Of a stretch of DNA of 64,000 bases, positions 45,475 to 54,097 are shown piece by piece. Every line of letters starts with the position of its first letter. Positions within the stretch are counted from its first letter, which is position 1. A program made the position numbers and the translations under genes. The notes under the pieces were generated by a model. That model was not told the origin of the DNA. It saw only the letters and a list, made by a program, of their open reading frames with translations, and searched no databases. Source of the stretch: Pedobacter schmidteae (GTDB lineage: Bacteria > Bacteroidota > Bacteroidia > Sphingobacteriales > Sphingobacteriaceae); contig NZ_LS999839.1 in assembly GCF_900564155.1 (NCBI RefSeq), positions 4,585,097 to 4,649,096 of the forward strand, read 5' to 3'.

Positions 45475-48069
45475 TTAATTCTCGTCTTCTGCAGCATCGT
45501 TATCAGCCTCTTCTTCATTGTCCTCAACGGTATCGTCAATTGGCTCATCTTCTACTTCTCCCGCCGACTCACCATCTACAACTACGTGGCTTTCCGTTTC
45601 TTCTACCTCTTCATCCTCATGCTCAATTCTGGCTACTGAAGCAATTTCATCACTACCTTTCAGGTTAATTAAACGTACGCCCTGAGTAGCACGTCCCATT
45701 ACCCTTAACTCGCTCACTACTATCCTGATCACAATACCCGATTTATTGATAATCATCAGGTCATCTGCATCTGTAACATTTTTAATGGCTACAAGGTTTC
45801 CGGTTTTTTCAGTAATGTTAATGGTTTTAACTCCTTTACCACCTCTGTTAGTAACGCGGTAATCTTCAATGTCAGTACGTTTACCGTAACCTTTTTCTGA
45901 AACCACCAAAACAGTTGCTCCCGGATCATCTACAGCAATCATGCCAACTACCTCATCGTTTTCATGAGCAAGTGTTACTCCACGTACACCGGTAGCGGTT
46001 CTACCCATTGGTCTAACTTTTTCTTCATTGAAGCGAATAGCCCTTCCTGAACGCAAAGCCATCACAATTTCACTTGAACCGGTAGTTAAACTCGCTTCCA
46101 GTAACTGATCGCCTTCGTTGATGTTAATTGCATTGATACCATTTACCCTTGGTCGCGAATAAGCCTCCAGAGAGGTTTTCTTAATCGTTCCTTTTTTGGT
46201 ACACATAATGATATAATTGTTTTCCAGGTATTCCTGATCTTTCAAATTTTTAACCTTGATAAAGGCTTTGATTTTTTCTTCTTTAGGAATATTGATGATG
46301 TTCTGGATAGCTCTTCCTTTACTCAATCTTGACCCCTCTGGAATTTCGTATACCCTTAACCAGAAACAACGACCGGTTTCGGTAAAGAATAACATATAAT
46401 TGTGGTTAGAAGCAATCAGCAAATGCTCAATAAAATCTTCATTTCTCGAATCACTTCCTTTAGAGCCCTTTCCGCCTCTTCCCTGAGTACGATATTCTGT
46501 AGCAGGCGTACGTTTAATGTATCCTTCATGAGAAATGGTAATAACTACCTCTTCATCCTCAATAAAGTCTTCCATACTCATATCTTCTGCCGAGTGGACA
46601 ATGGTGGTTCTACGCTCATCACCATATTTCTCTCTCATTTCGGCCAGCTCATCCTTGATGATCTGCATACGTTTACCTTCATCATCTAAAATAGATTGTA
46701 AGTATTCGATGGTTTTCATCAACTCATTGTATTCTTCTTTGATTTTATCGCGCTCCAGACCTGTCAACCTACGCAAGGTCATATCCAGAATGGCTCTTGC
46801 CTGAAGATCGGATAAACCAAATTTCTCCATTAAGCCAATACGGGCCTCCTCAGGAGTTTCCGAGCTACGAATCAATTGAATAACCTCGTCCAAATGATCC
46901 AATGCGATCAGTAAACCTTCTAATATGTGCGCACGTTTCTTAGCTTCTGCCAGCTCAAATTGCGTACGGCGAATAACCACTTCATGTCTGTGCTCCACAA
47001 AATAATGGATCAGATCTTTCAGGTTTAATAGTTGCGGGCGACCTTTAACAAGGGCGATGTTGTTTACACTAAATGAGGTTTGTAAGGCTGTTTGTTTAAA
47101 CAGGTTATTTAATACGATTGATGCGTTGGCATCACGTTTAATTTCGTAAACAATACGGATACCGTCTTTGTTAGACTCATCTTTGATGTTAGAAATACCC
47201 TCAATTTTTTTCTCGCCCACCAGTTCAGCTGTACGCTCAATCATCATCGCCTTATTTACCTGATAAGGTATCTCGGTGACAATAATAGTTTCACGGTCTT
47301 TGTGACTTTCAATTTCGGCTTTGGCGCGCATTACAATACGACCTCTTCCGGTTTCAAAAGCTTCCTGAACACCTGAATAACCATAAATAATGGCTCCTGT
47401 AGGGAAATCCGGTGCCTTGATGTGTTTCATCAATTCTGCAACCGTGATCTCATTGTTTTCGATATAAGCAATAGTGGCATTAATGGTCTCGGTAATATTG
47501 TGCGGCGGCATATTGGTGGCCATACCTACGGCAATACCTGATGAGCCATTGATCAGCAGGTTGGGTACTTTTGAAGGAAGTACAGTTGGCTCCTGCAGGG
47601 AATCATCAAAATTGAGTTGAAAATCAACTGTATCTTTATTGATGTCGGCCAGCATCTCTTCGGCTATTTTCTGGAAACGTGCCTCCGTATAACGCATCGC
47701 TGCCGGAAAGTCACCATCAATAGAACCGTAGTTACCCTGTCCTTCAACCATCAGGTAACGCAAACTCCATTCCTGGGCCATCCTTACCATGGTGTTGTAC
47801 ACAGATGCATCACCGTGCGGGTGATATTTACCCAATACCTCTCCAACAATACGGGCAGACTTTTTATATGGTTTATTGTTTGTTAATCCCAGGTCGAGCA
47901 TACCGTACAATACCCTGCGGTGTACCGGTTTCAATCCATCACGTACATCAGGCAAAGCCCTTGATACGATAACTGACATCGAATAATCGATGTAAGCGGA
48001 TCTCATTTGCTCGTCAATATCGATTCTAATTACTTTATCGTTTTCTTGATTTTCTAAATCTTCTGCCAT
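45475..48069 (-). CDS. gyrA: DNA gyrase subunit A
   Basis: The DNA-breaking subunit of gyrase, 864 residues. The active-site tyrosine is Tyr127 in AAMRYTEARF. In the C-terminal beta-pinwheel the GyrA box appears as QGRGGKG, which marks it as GyrA and not ParC. The quinolone-resistance region reads HPHGDASVYNTMVRMAQ, so positions equal to E. coli Ser83 and Asp87 are Ala88 and Asn92. The last 60 residues are an acidic tail (EEVEETESHVV... EDNEEEADNDAAEDEN). It is the first gene of a unit with the downstream TPR gene. Confidence 0.96.
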   Translation of the reverse strand: MAEDLENQENDKVIRIDIDEQMRSAYIDYSMSVIVSRALPDVRDGLKPVHRRVLYGMLDLGLTNNKPYKKSARIVGEVLGKYHPHGDASVYNTMVRMAQEWSLRYLMVEGQGNYGSIDGDFPAAMRYTEARFQKIAEEMLADINKDTVDFQLNFDDSLQEPTVLPSKVPNLLINGSSGIAVGMATNMPPHNITETINATIAYIENNEITVAELMKHIKAPDFPTGAIIYGYSGVQEAFETGRGRIVMRAKAEIESHKDRETIIVTEIPYQVNKAMMIERTAELVGEKKIEGISNIKDESNKDGIRIVYEIKRDANASIVLNNLFKQTALQTSFSVNNIALVKGRPQLLNLKDLIHYFVEHRHEVVIRRTQFELAEAKKRAHILEGLLIALDHLDEVIQLIRSSETPEEARIGLMEKFGLSDLQARAILDMTLRRLTGLERDKIKEEYNELMKTIEYLQSILDDEGKRMQIIKDELAEMREKYGDERRTTIVHSAEDMSMEDFIEDEEVVITISHEGYIKRTPATEYRTQGRGGKGSKGSDSRNEDFIEHLLIASNHNYMLFFTETGRCFWLRVYEIPEGSRLSKGRAIQNIINIPKEEKIKAFIKVKNLKDQEYLENNYIIMCTKKGTIKKTSLEAYSRPRVNGINAININEGDQLLEASLTTGSSEIVMALRSGRAIRFNEEKVRPMGRTATGVRGVTLAHENDEVVGMIAVDDPGATVLVVSEKGYGKRTDIEDYRVTNRGGKGVKTINITEKTGNLVAIKNVTDADDLMIINKSGIVIRIVVSELRVMGRATQGVRLINLKGSDEIASVARIEHEDEEVEETESHVVVDGESAGEVEDEPIDDTVEDNEEEADNDAAEDEN

Positions 48070-48129
48070 AAATATTAATGTTCCTTAAGAACGATTTAAA
48101 TGTGGTATTGTTATAACCTTGCGAATCTA

Positions 48130-48156
48130 ATAAAAAATGCGCCATTAAGGCGCATT
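48130..48156 (-). terminator. Intrinsic terminator of hemF
   Basis: Perfect 8-base stem AATGCGCC (48136-48143) / GGCGCATT (48149-48156) with loop ATTAA. On the minus strand it is followed by TTTTTTATTAG. It lies about 43 bases past the hemF stop and just before the gyrA start. Confidence 0.8.
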
Positions 48157-48198
48157 GTGGAAAAATTTTAACCTATAAATGCTAGCTTTATCTGGCCC

Positions 48199-49101
48199 TT
48201 AAGCCCATACAATTCCCTTTTTTAATTTGCTCAAAGTATAAGCCTCGGCACTATCCGGAACAGGTTGGTGATTATAGGTCCATTTGGCCATCGGAGGCAA
48301 ACTCATCAGGATAGATTCTATCCTTCCATTCGTTTCCAGTCCAAATTTAGTACCTGCATCATACACCAGGTTAAACTCGGCATACCGGCTTCTGCGAAGG
48401 TATTGCCACTCTTGTTCATGTGGGGTAAATTCTTTAAGGCGGTTCCTGTCAATCAGCTCAGTATAAGCTGGAACGAAAGTACGCCCTACCGCTTCTGAAA
48501 ATTCAAGCAACTGTTCAAAAGACAGACCTGTATTTTCTGGTTTCAACCGATCATAAAAAATTCCACCTACACCCCTGGTTTCTTCCCGGTGTTTGATGAA
48601 AAAATAATCATCGGCATTGGTTTTAAATTTAGGATAAAACGAAGTATCAAACGCATCACAGGTTTGTTTCAACAGGTGATGAAAAAATCTTGCATCAGTA
48701 TCGATAATGTAATGCGGAGTTAAATCTATCCCACCACCAAACCAGCGGGTCTGTTCATCCATCTCAAAGTACCGGATGTTCATATGAATAATGGGTACAA
48801 AAGGATTTGAAGGATGCATTACTATGGAAACTCCTGTGGCAAAAAAATCGTCATTTTCCAGTTTAAATGCTTTTTTTACAGCATCTGGCAATTTACCGTG
48901 AACAGCCGAGAAATTAACGCCGCCTTTCTCTATTACATTTCCATGTTGCATGATGCGGGTTCTGCCACCGCCACCACCTTCACGATTCCATATCTCTTCT
49001 TCAAACTTGGCCTTTCCGTCAGCAAGTTCTAAACTGCTGCAAATCTCATCCTGAATTTTCTGATAAGCCGCTACTACTCGATCTTTAAACAACATCTCCA
49101 T
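48199..49101 (-). CDS. hemF: Oxygen-dependent coproporphyrinogen-III oxidase
   Basis: The aerobic enzyme of haem synthesis, which decarboxylates two propionates to vinyl groups. The ATG at 49101 (MEMLFKDRVVAAYQ) or at 49095 gives about 300 residues, the usual length; the reading frame to 49176 would add a Cys-containing extension not seen in the family. Recognisable: GGGGGRTRIM, GGVNFSAVHG, WFGGGIDLTPHY, the Asp/His region TNADDYFFIKHREETRGVGGIFYD (parts shown), and YAEFNLVYDAGTKFGLETNGR (parts). It is followed by a terminator. The oxygen requirement suggests an aerobic lifestyle. Confidence 0.94.
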   Translation of the reverse strand: MEMLFKDRVVAAYQKIQDEICSSLELADGKAKFEEEIWNREGGGGGRTRIMQHGNVIEKGGVNFSAVHGKLPDAVKKAFKLENDDFFATGVSIVMHPSNPFVPIIHMNIRYFEMDEQTRWFGGGIDLTPHYIIDTDARFFHHLLKQTCDAFDTSFYPKFKTNADDYFFIKHREETRGVGGIFYDRLKPENTGLSFEQLLEFSEAVGRTFVPAYTELIDRNRLKEFTPHEQEWQYLRRSRYAEFNLVYDAGTKFGLETNGRIESILMSLPPMAKWTYNHQPVPDSAEAYTLSKLKKGIVWA

Positions 49102-49197
49102 AAAACTTAAGCTCAAAGTTAACCTTAATAAAAACTGATCTTTCCTAAAATTGCAGATAGTACATTGTTTTGACACTATTGTTCCACAATTCTGACA

Positions 49198-50421
49198 TTA
49201 TTCCTCCACGAAATTAAGGTCCCGTCCATACGTTTCATCCAGGTGATAAAGTGCAATATAGGCCAACCCAACTGTTATGAATGCCAGACATAATGCAGCG
49301 TTAATAATACCCATATGCCCACGTAGCCACTGAAACAAAATAGTAACCGGAATTAACGATCCTCTGACCATATTGGGCACGCTGGTAGTTACGGTAGCCC
49401 TCAAATTCGTACCAAACTGCTCGGCTGCAATCGTTACAAATACTACCCAGTAACCTGTAAATATGCCAAAAAGTACGCACAAGATATAAAAGCCAGTCGC
49501 TGTCCAGCCTGTATTGAGCAGATAAAACAGCATAACCAAAAAAGTAAGGGTAAGAAAGACAAATACTATTTTCTTCCTGGTTTTGAAAAGCTGACTTAAT
49601 GCGCCCGTCAAGAAGTCGCCCAACGATATACCGATATAAGCAAACATCACTCCTTTCCCATTATCCAAGGCATCTTTTGCCTGTAGCGCTTTACCAAAAT
49701 CGGGTGCAATACCAATCAAAATCCCCACCACAAACCAAAGTGGCACTGCTATAAGGATGCAGTTCAAATATTTAAAAAATCTTTTTTTATTGGAAAAGAG
49801 CATTAAAAAATTCCCTTTTGATACTTCTTTTTTGGTCATGGTATGGAACATTCCAGATTCAAAAACACCCACTCTTAACAACAACAATACAATACCCAAT
49901 CCACCACCTACAAAAAAAGCTGTGCGCCATTCAAAATGATCACCCACCATATAAGCTGCCACAGCGCCACTGAGCCCTATCCCGGCTACCAACATGGTTC
50001 CGTAGCCTCTTTTCTCTTTGCTCATGCTTTCACTTACCAGCGTAATACCGGCACCTAGTTCGCCTGCAAGACCTACCCCCGCAATAAAACGCAATGCTGC
50101 ATATGCCGGAATGGTGGTTACAAATCCGTTGGCAATATTAGCTACCGAGTACATCAGAATAGAGCCAAATAATACCGAAAGACGGCCTTTTTTATCGCCC
50201 AAAATGCCCCAGCAGATACCGCCGATCAGCAATCCGGCCATTTGCCAGTTCATCAGGCTAAGCCCTGTTTCTGTTATTTTATCAGGTGGAACACCTAGTG
50301 CTGCTAAACTTTTATTTTTGATGATCAGAAATAAAAGTAAATCATAAATATCAACAAAATAGCCCAGTGAAGCCACCAGGATCAGAAAAAACACATTCCT
50401 GTTTTTCTCTTTATCAATCAT
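49198..50421 (-). CDS. MFS transporter
   Basis: The ATG at 50421 (MIDKEKNRNVFFLILVASLGYF) gives 407 residues with about twelve transmembrane helices. The loop 2-3 motif GDKKGRLSVLFGSI is the usual MFS signature, and a second copy-like EMSKEKRGYGTML lies further on. The sequence resembles the sugar-phosphate/sialic-acid or metabolite:H+ symporters of the MFS, but the substrate is not evident. It is in the same direction as hemF, 96 bases upstream of its start, and may be co-transcribed with it. Confidence 0.85.
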   Translation of the reverse strand: MIDKEKNRNVFFLILVASLGYFVDIYDLLLFLIIKNKSLAALGVPPDKITETGLSLMNWQMAGLLIGGICWGILGDKKGRLSVLFGSILMYSVANIANGFVTTIPAYAALRFIAGVGLAGELGAGITLVSESMSKEKRGYGTMLVAGIGLSGAVAAYMVGDHFEWRTAFFVGGGLGIVLLLLRVGVFESGMFHTMTKKEVSKGNFLMLFSNKKRFFKYLNCILIAVPLWFVVGILIGIAPDFGKALQAKDALDNGKGVMFAYIGISLGDFLTGALSQLFKTRKKIVFVFLTLTFLVMLFYLLNTGWTATGFYILCVLFGIFTGYWVVFVTIAAEQFGTNLRATVTTSVPNMVRGSLIPVTILFQWLRGHMGIINAALCLAFITVGLAYIALYHLDETYGRDLNFVEE

Positions 50422-50482
50422 ATTTTTTTGTTTGGTGACTGAAAGTACAAACAAATTTAAGGATTGAAAAAAAATTAATAAA

Positions 50483-50514
50483 AAAGAGGCACAATCTTCA
50501 GCACGTGCCTCTTT
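50483..50514 (-). terminator. Intrinsic terminator of the small lipoprotein gene
   Basis: Perfect 10-base stem AAAGAGGCAC (50483-50492) / GTGCCTCTTT (50505-50514). On the minus strand the stem is followed by TTTTTTATTAATTTTTTT-like sequence. It lies 33 bases beyond the stop at 50547. Confidence 0.75.
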
Positions 50515-50546
50515 ACAAGTATTATTTTGATTGTTTTGCTCCCTGT

Positions 50547-50750
50547 CTATTGTGCAGGTGGCATTTTAGTGGTATCAGGTGGCATGGTTTTCATCGTATC
50601 AGCTTTTTTTGACGTATCCACCGGTGCTGAAATAGTGGTATCAACTTTTGTTGTGTCAGTGTTCCCCGATACACTCTTTGTGGAATTGCATGCTGAAATA
50701 GCCAGCGTTAAAATACCGGCAGCAGCAAGACTTAAAATTAACTTTTTCAT
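50547..50750 (-). CDS. Small Thr/Lys-rich lipoprotein
   Basis: 67 residues from the ATG at 50750: a lipoprotein signal with lipobox LAISAC (MKKLILSLAAAGILTLAISAC would be its span; the cysteine is residue 21) and a low-complexity tail rich in Thr, Asp, Lys, Pro with a TDTTKVDTT / DTSKKADT pattern. A start 2 codons upstream (50756) is possible. Small lipoproteins of this kind are abundant in Bacteroidota; I do not know the function. It is 67 bases downstream of the next upstream gene (50818) and has its own terminator. Confidence 0.75.
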   Translation of the reverse strand: MKKLILSLAAAGILTLAISACNSTKSVSGNTDTTKVDTTISAPVDTSKKADTMKTMPPDTTKMPPAQ

Positions 50751-50817
50751 TGGCATACGTTCTTTAGGATTCAGTCCTAAAACAAAACCAATGGCCAAAA
50801 AGTTTTAATATTTTTAA

Positions 50818-51123
50818 TCAGTGATGAATTTTGAGCTTATCCAGCAATTCGGGCGAAATATTTTCTGCATAGGCGCCATATGCATCAATAATTACTCCCT
50901 TTAAATTGCCTACAGCCGAAGAAATGGCATAAATTACCGAGCTGTCATCAGGATCGGTCATCCCTTCAAAACGATAAAATTCGTCAATCTCAAATTCTTC
51001 GGGCATCAACTGAATATCGATTGCTTTGCACTCAATAAACTCAGCCGAAAGATTAAAGTCATATTCATAACCTCGCTTTTCGAGATCGGCAACAGCGGCG
51101 GTAAGGGTATCATATATATACAT
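50818..51123 (-). CDS. Conserved small protein of Bacteroidota
   Basis: A 101-residue acidic protein (MYIYDTLTAAVADLEKRGYEYDFN...). The core LMPEEFEIDEFYRFEGMTDPDD (about 39-60) followed by SSVIYAISSAVGNLKGVIIDAYGAYAE is well conserved in this group as I recall it, where database entries sometimes carry the name 'phosphoribosylpyrophosphate synthetase' although the protein is far too short for that enzyme. I would call it uncharacterised. No signal or membrane helix. It is divergent from the DUF4442 gene. Confidence 0.8.
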   Translation of the reverse strand: MYIYDTLTAAVADLEKRGYEYDFNLSAEFIECKAIDIQLMPEEFEIDEFYRFEGMTDPDDSSVIYAISSAVGNLKGVIIDAYGAYAENISPELLDKLKIHH

Positions 51124-51203
51124 AACCCTAATTTACTAAAAAATTACTTTAGAAGGGTATTTAAAATTTTTAAGTTCAATAAACTTTCTGATATTTAAAC
51201 ATC

Positions 51204-51689
51204 ATGGTTGTATCAGAAAAAACCCTTAAATGGGCCTTATGTTTATATCCTCCTTTACTATTTCAGCGCATTTGGGTTCGCCAGTTTCATAAAGGTTTTC
51301 GTGGCGTTGATGTTAAAATTGCCAAAAGTCTGCTCAATAAAAATTACAACGGGTCAATTTTTGGTGGCACCATTTATGCCGCAACCGATCCATTTTATGC
51401 TTTGTTATTTGATCAGTTGTTGCAACGACAAGGCTTTAAAGTACGGGTATGGCTCAAAAGTGCATCCATACAATATTTGAAACCGGGACGCGGCAATTTA
51501 TATTTTACCATTACAGTTACAGACGACATGCTAAATGAAGCTATTGAAGCGTTAAATACCAGTGGTAAATTTGTGAAGGCTTATCCAATGGAAATTACAA
51601 ATTCGGCTGGAGAACTTTGCGCTACCGTTATGAATGAGGTATACGTAAGAAACCTGCACCAGGGAGAAGAATCGAGAATTGCTTATTAA
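51204..51689 (+). CDS. DUF4442 (PaaI-like hot-dog) protein
   Basis: A 161-residue hot-dog fold protein of the DUF4442/YiiD C-terminal type, related to acyl-CoA thioesterases. Family-like sequence: KWALCLYPPLLFQRIWVRQF, NGSIFGGTIYAATDPFYALL (about 48-67) and the C-terminal NSAGELCATVMNEVYVR. It lacks the clear catalytic Asp/Glu of PaaI thioesterases, so enzyme activity is uncertain. Its stop overlaps the in-frame extension of the next gene; the true start of that gene is 19 bases beyond this stop. Confidence 0.85.
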   Translation: MVVSEKTLKWALCLYPPLLFQRIWVRQFHKGFRGVDVKIAKSLLNKNYNGSIFGGTIYAATDPFYALLFDQLLQRQGFKVRVWLKSASIQYLKPGRGNLYFTITVTDDMLNEAIEALNTSGKFVKAYPMEITNSAGELCATVMNEVYVRNLHQGEESRIAY

Positions 51690-51708
51690 CGTTTTACAGC
51701 CTACGACA

Positions 51709-52332
51709 ATGAATATCAGGAAATTAATTTTACAAGGTGAAGGTACCACACTGGATTTCAAAAAAACGATCACCAGTAATGAAAAGATTGCCAAAAGCCT
51801 GGTTGCATTTGCCAATAATATGGGCGGTCAGCTCTTAATAGGCGTAGCCGATGATGGCAGTATCAAAGGCGTGAAATCCGAGGATGAGGAAAAATATATG
51901 ATCACCAAATCGGCGCATCAGTTTTGCAAGCCTGCCCTTGAACCTGAATTTGAAGAAATATATGTAGACGATAAACTGGTGCTTGTGGTGAATATTGCCG
52001 CCAGCGAAACCAAACCTCATTATGCCCTTGATGAAAATAAAAAATGGTGGGTGTACTATCGTGTAAAAGATAAAAGCCTGCTGGCCAGTAAAATTATAGT
52101 TGACGTGATAAAAAAAGGAAACAGCAACAACGGGCAGCTGATTTCCTATACCGAGCAAGAGAAAAAACTATTTGAGCACCTTGCCGAAAAAGGACGCATT
52201 ACATTGAAAGAATTCAGCAAACTCACGCGCAGCTCCTACCGGCAAGCGCAAAAGATATTGGTTAGTCTGATTTTAAGTGGTGTAATCCGGCCGCATTCTT
52301 CAGAAAAAGAAGAATATTTTACCACAAATTAG
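51709..52332 (+). CDS. AlbA_2 (Schlafen-like) ATP-binding domain protein
   Basis: The ATG at 51709 (MNIRKLILQGEGTTLDFKKT) gives 207 residues. The N-terminal 125 residues form an AlbA_2/AAA_4 domain: EGTTLDFKKTI, AKSLVAFANNMGGQLLIGVADDGSI (parts), and LALVVNIAAS-like VLVVNIAASETKPHY. The C-terminal 70 residues look like a winged helix (HLAEKGRITLKEFSKLTRSSYRQAQKILVSL, parts), so the protein may be a DNA-binding regulator. Close co-linearity with the DUF4442 gene suggests one transcript. The same fold occurs in defence contexts, but nothing here requires that. Confidence 0.82.
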   Translation: MNIRKLILQGEGTTLDFKKTITSNEKIAKSLVAFANNMGGQLLIGVADDGSIKGVKSEDEEKYMITKSAHQFCKPALEPEFEEIYVDDKLVLVVNIAASETKPHYALDENKKWWVYYRVKDKSLLASKIIVDVIKKGNSNNGQLISYTEQEKKLFEHLAEKGRITLKEFSKLTRSSYRQAQKILVSLILSGVIRPHSSEKEEYFTTN

Positions 52333-52461
52333 ACAGGGCTGTGTCATACCAAATTCATTTCCTAAATCGTGATCATATTTTAAACGTTTTAAACCATGAT
52401 TCTGAAAATAGTTGTTTTCCGGAAGGGCTAAATCAGGCGAAAAAAGCCGACTTTTGCCAAA

Positions 52462-53817
52462 ATGTTGACGAATTTATATACAAAATACAAACCTTATTAT
52501 TCGGATAATTTACGACTGGCGATGCCTATTGTGGTATCGCAGCTTGGTCATACTTTAGTACATCTGGCCGATAGTGTAATTGTTGGTCACTTTGCCGGAA
52601 CCATCCAGCTGGCTGCGGTATCGCTAGTAAACAGCCTGTTTATGCTGATATTGGTTTTGGGTATGGGAATTGCCTATGGATTGACCCCTTTAATTGCACA
52701 GGAAAACGGACGCAAAAATTATGACGAGTGTGGAAAGCTCCTATCCAACAGTCTTATCATCAACATTTTAACATCTATTATATTATATATTTTTGTACAT
52801 CTGGGTACCTTACTGGTTATTGATCATATTGGTCAGTCGCCCGAGGTAGTTGCCTATGCAAAACCTTACCTGGGCTACCTGGGTATATCTATTATTCCCC
52901 TGATGGTATTTCAGACCTTTAAGCAGTTTGCCGAAGGACTGGGTTTCACCAAACAGGCTATGTTTGTTTCTATCTGGGGCAACTTATTAAATATTATACT
53001 CGGTATCATCTTTGTAAAAGGCATGTTTGGTATTGCGCCTATGGGTGTTAAAGGTGTTGGTTTAAGCACCTTGATAGACCGTACCCTGATGGCTACCGTG
53101 ATGTCTATTTACGTACTTCGTTCCAAACATTTTAAAGCATACGTTAAAAGCTTTAAAATCAATTTCATGGATAAAGTAAGAAGCCTTAAAATTGCAAAAA
53201 TCGGTGCTCCTGTGGCCCTGCAATATTCCTTCGAAATCAGCGCCTTTAGTGGTGCCGCTATTCTGATTGGAACCATTGGCGCAGTTGAACAGGCTGCGCA
53301 TCAGGTAGCCATCAACCTGGCTGCAGTTACCTATATGATGGCCAGTGGTATTGCATCCGCTGCCACGATAAAAACCGGTAATAACTTCGGAAAAAAGAAC
53401 TTCAGCGACCTGAGACATGCGGCCATCGCCAGCTATCACGTCATTCTGCTATTTATGAGCATTACCGCTTTATTGTTTATTGTGGCCAACAACTTCTTAC
53501 CTTACATCTATACTGAGGATATGGCTGTAATTAATATTGCCGCACAACTGTTGATCATTGCCGGCTTCTTTCAGCTTTTTGACGGAACACAGGTGGTTGG
53601 CTTAGGGGTATTAAGGGGAATTGGCGATGTAAACATCCCTACCCTGATTACTTTTATTGCCTACTGGGTGATTGGTATCCCCCTTGGATATTTACTGGGC
53701 ATTGTACTCGGACTTGGGGTCAATGGCATTTGGTACGGATTGACCTTCGGCCTCCTCACTGCCTCTACCCTTTTGTTTTTCCGCTTTCAAAAACGCACCA
53801 AAATTATGGTCGGCTAG
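52462..53817 (+). CDS. MATE-family efflux transporter
   Basis: A 451-residue membrane protein with about twelve transmembrane helices in two related halves, the MATE arrangement. N-terminal LRLAMPIVVSQLGHTLVHLADSVIVGHFAG (parts shown) is the NorM-like start, and the second half opens with IGAPVALQYSFEISAFSGAAILIG (parts). Members export cationic drugs by Na+ or H+ antiport. The single gene is preceded by about 130 bases of upstream region and followed by a strong terminator. Confidence 0.93.
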   Translation: MLTNLYTKYKPYYSDNLRLAMPIVVSQLGHTLVHLADSVIVGHFAGTIQLAAVSLVNSLFMLILVLGMGIAYGLTPLIAQENGRKNYDECGKLLSNSLIINILTSIILYIFVHLGTLLVIDHIGQSPEVVAYAKPYLGYLGISIIPLMVFQTFKQFAEGLGFTKQAMFVSIWGNLLNIILGIIFVKGMFGIAPMGVKGVGLSTLIDRTLMATVMSIYVLRSKHFKAYVKSFKINFMDKVRSLKIAKIGAPVALQYSFEISAFSGAAILIGTIGAVEQAAHQVAINLAAVTYMMASGIASAATIKTGNNFGKKNFSDLRHAAIASYHVILLFMSITALLFIVANNFLPYIYTEDMAVINIAAQLLIIAGFFQLFDGTQVVGLGVLRGIGDVNIPTLITFIAYWVIGIPLGYLLGIVLGLGVNGIWYGLTFGLLTASTLLFFRFQKRTKIMVG

Positions 53818-53861
53818 CGGCATATTCATCCGCAAATTTTTCCTGATTAAGATATATCAGC

Positions 53862-53891
53862 AATAAGGCCTGTTCAAAAACAGGCCTTATT
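53862..53891 (+). terminator. Terminator after the MATE gene
   Basis: Perfect 11-base stem AATAAGGCCTG / CAGGCCTTATT with an 8-base loop, 44 bases beyond the stop codon. The following T-tract is short. Confidence 0.75.
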
Positions 53892-53918
53892 TGCGTATAA
53901 ACAAATATTTTAAAATTA

Positions 53919-53946
53919 ATTCTACAAAATTAGTAGAATAATTTTG
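53919..53946 (+). promoter_or_regulatory. Palindromic operator overlapping a consensus -7 element
   Basis: Arms ATTCTAC (53919-53925) and GTAGAAT (53933-53939) are a perfect inverted repeat; including the spacer, the CTAC-A-AAATT-A-GTAG core is palindromic but for one pair. The last base of the right arm begins TAATTTTG (53939-53946), an exact TAnnTTTG -7 element. A regulator bound here would block or recruit RNA polymerase. The shape resembles sites of Rrf2-type sulfur/iron-sulfur regulators, but that is inference. Confidence 0.55.
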
Positions 53947-54058
53947 ATTATTGAAAAAGTTGAATTAATATTGTCGACTAATTAGATAGACATTATATAT
54001 GATACAAAAACTACTTGACCGAACCAGCCTTATTTTCTTTCGAAATATTGAGCAAAAA

Positions 54059-54097
54059 ATGATGTGTTGTTGTTTGATCACCATCCCTGTCAAATAA
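54059..54097 (+). CDS. Candidate cysteine-rich leader peptide MMCCCLITIPVK
   Basis: A 12-codon reading frame, ATG ATG TGT TGT TGT ..., ending in TAA, lies in the 5' leader of the TonB-dependent receptor, 38 bases before its ATG (54136). Three consecutive Cys codons are rare by chance and are the hallmark of cysteine-sensing leader peptides in other bacteria. The Cys codons fall in GTTGTTTGA (54069-54077), which pairs with TCAAATAAC (54090-54098) through nine base pairs including one G-U, so translation would open the hairpin. The same left arm could instead pair TTTGA with TCAAA at 54126-54130, just before the receptor start. Promoter and downstream transport genes fit a sulfur context. Function is inferred. 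Confidence 0.5.
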   Translation: MMCCCLITIPVK

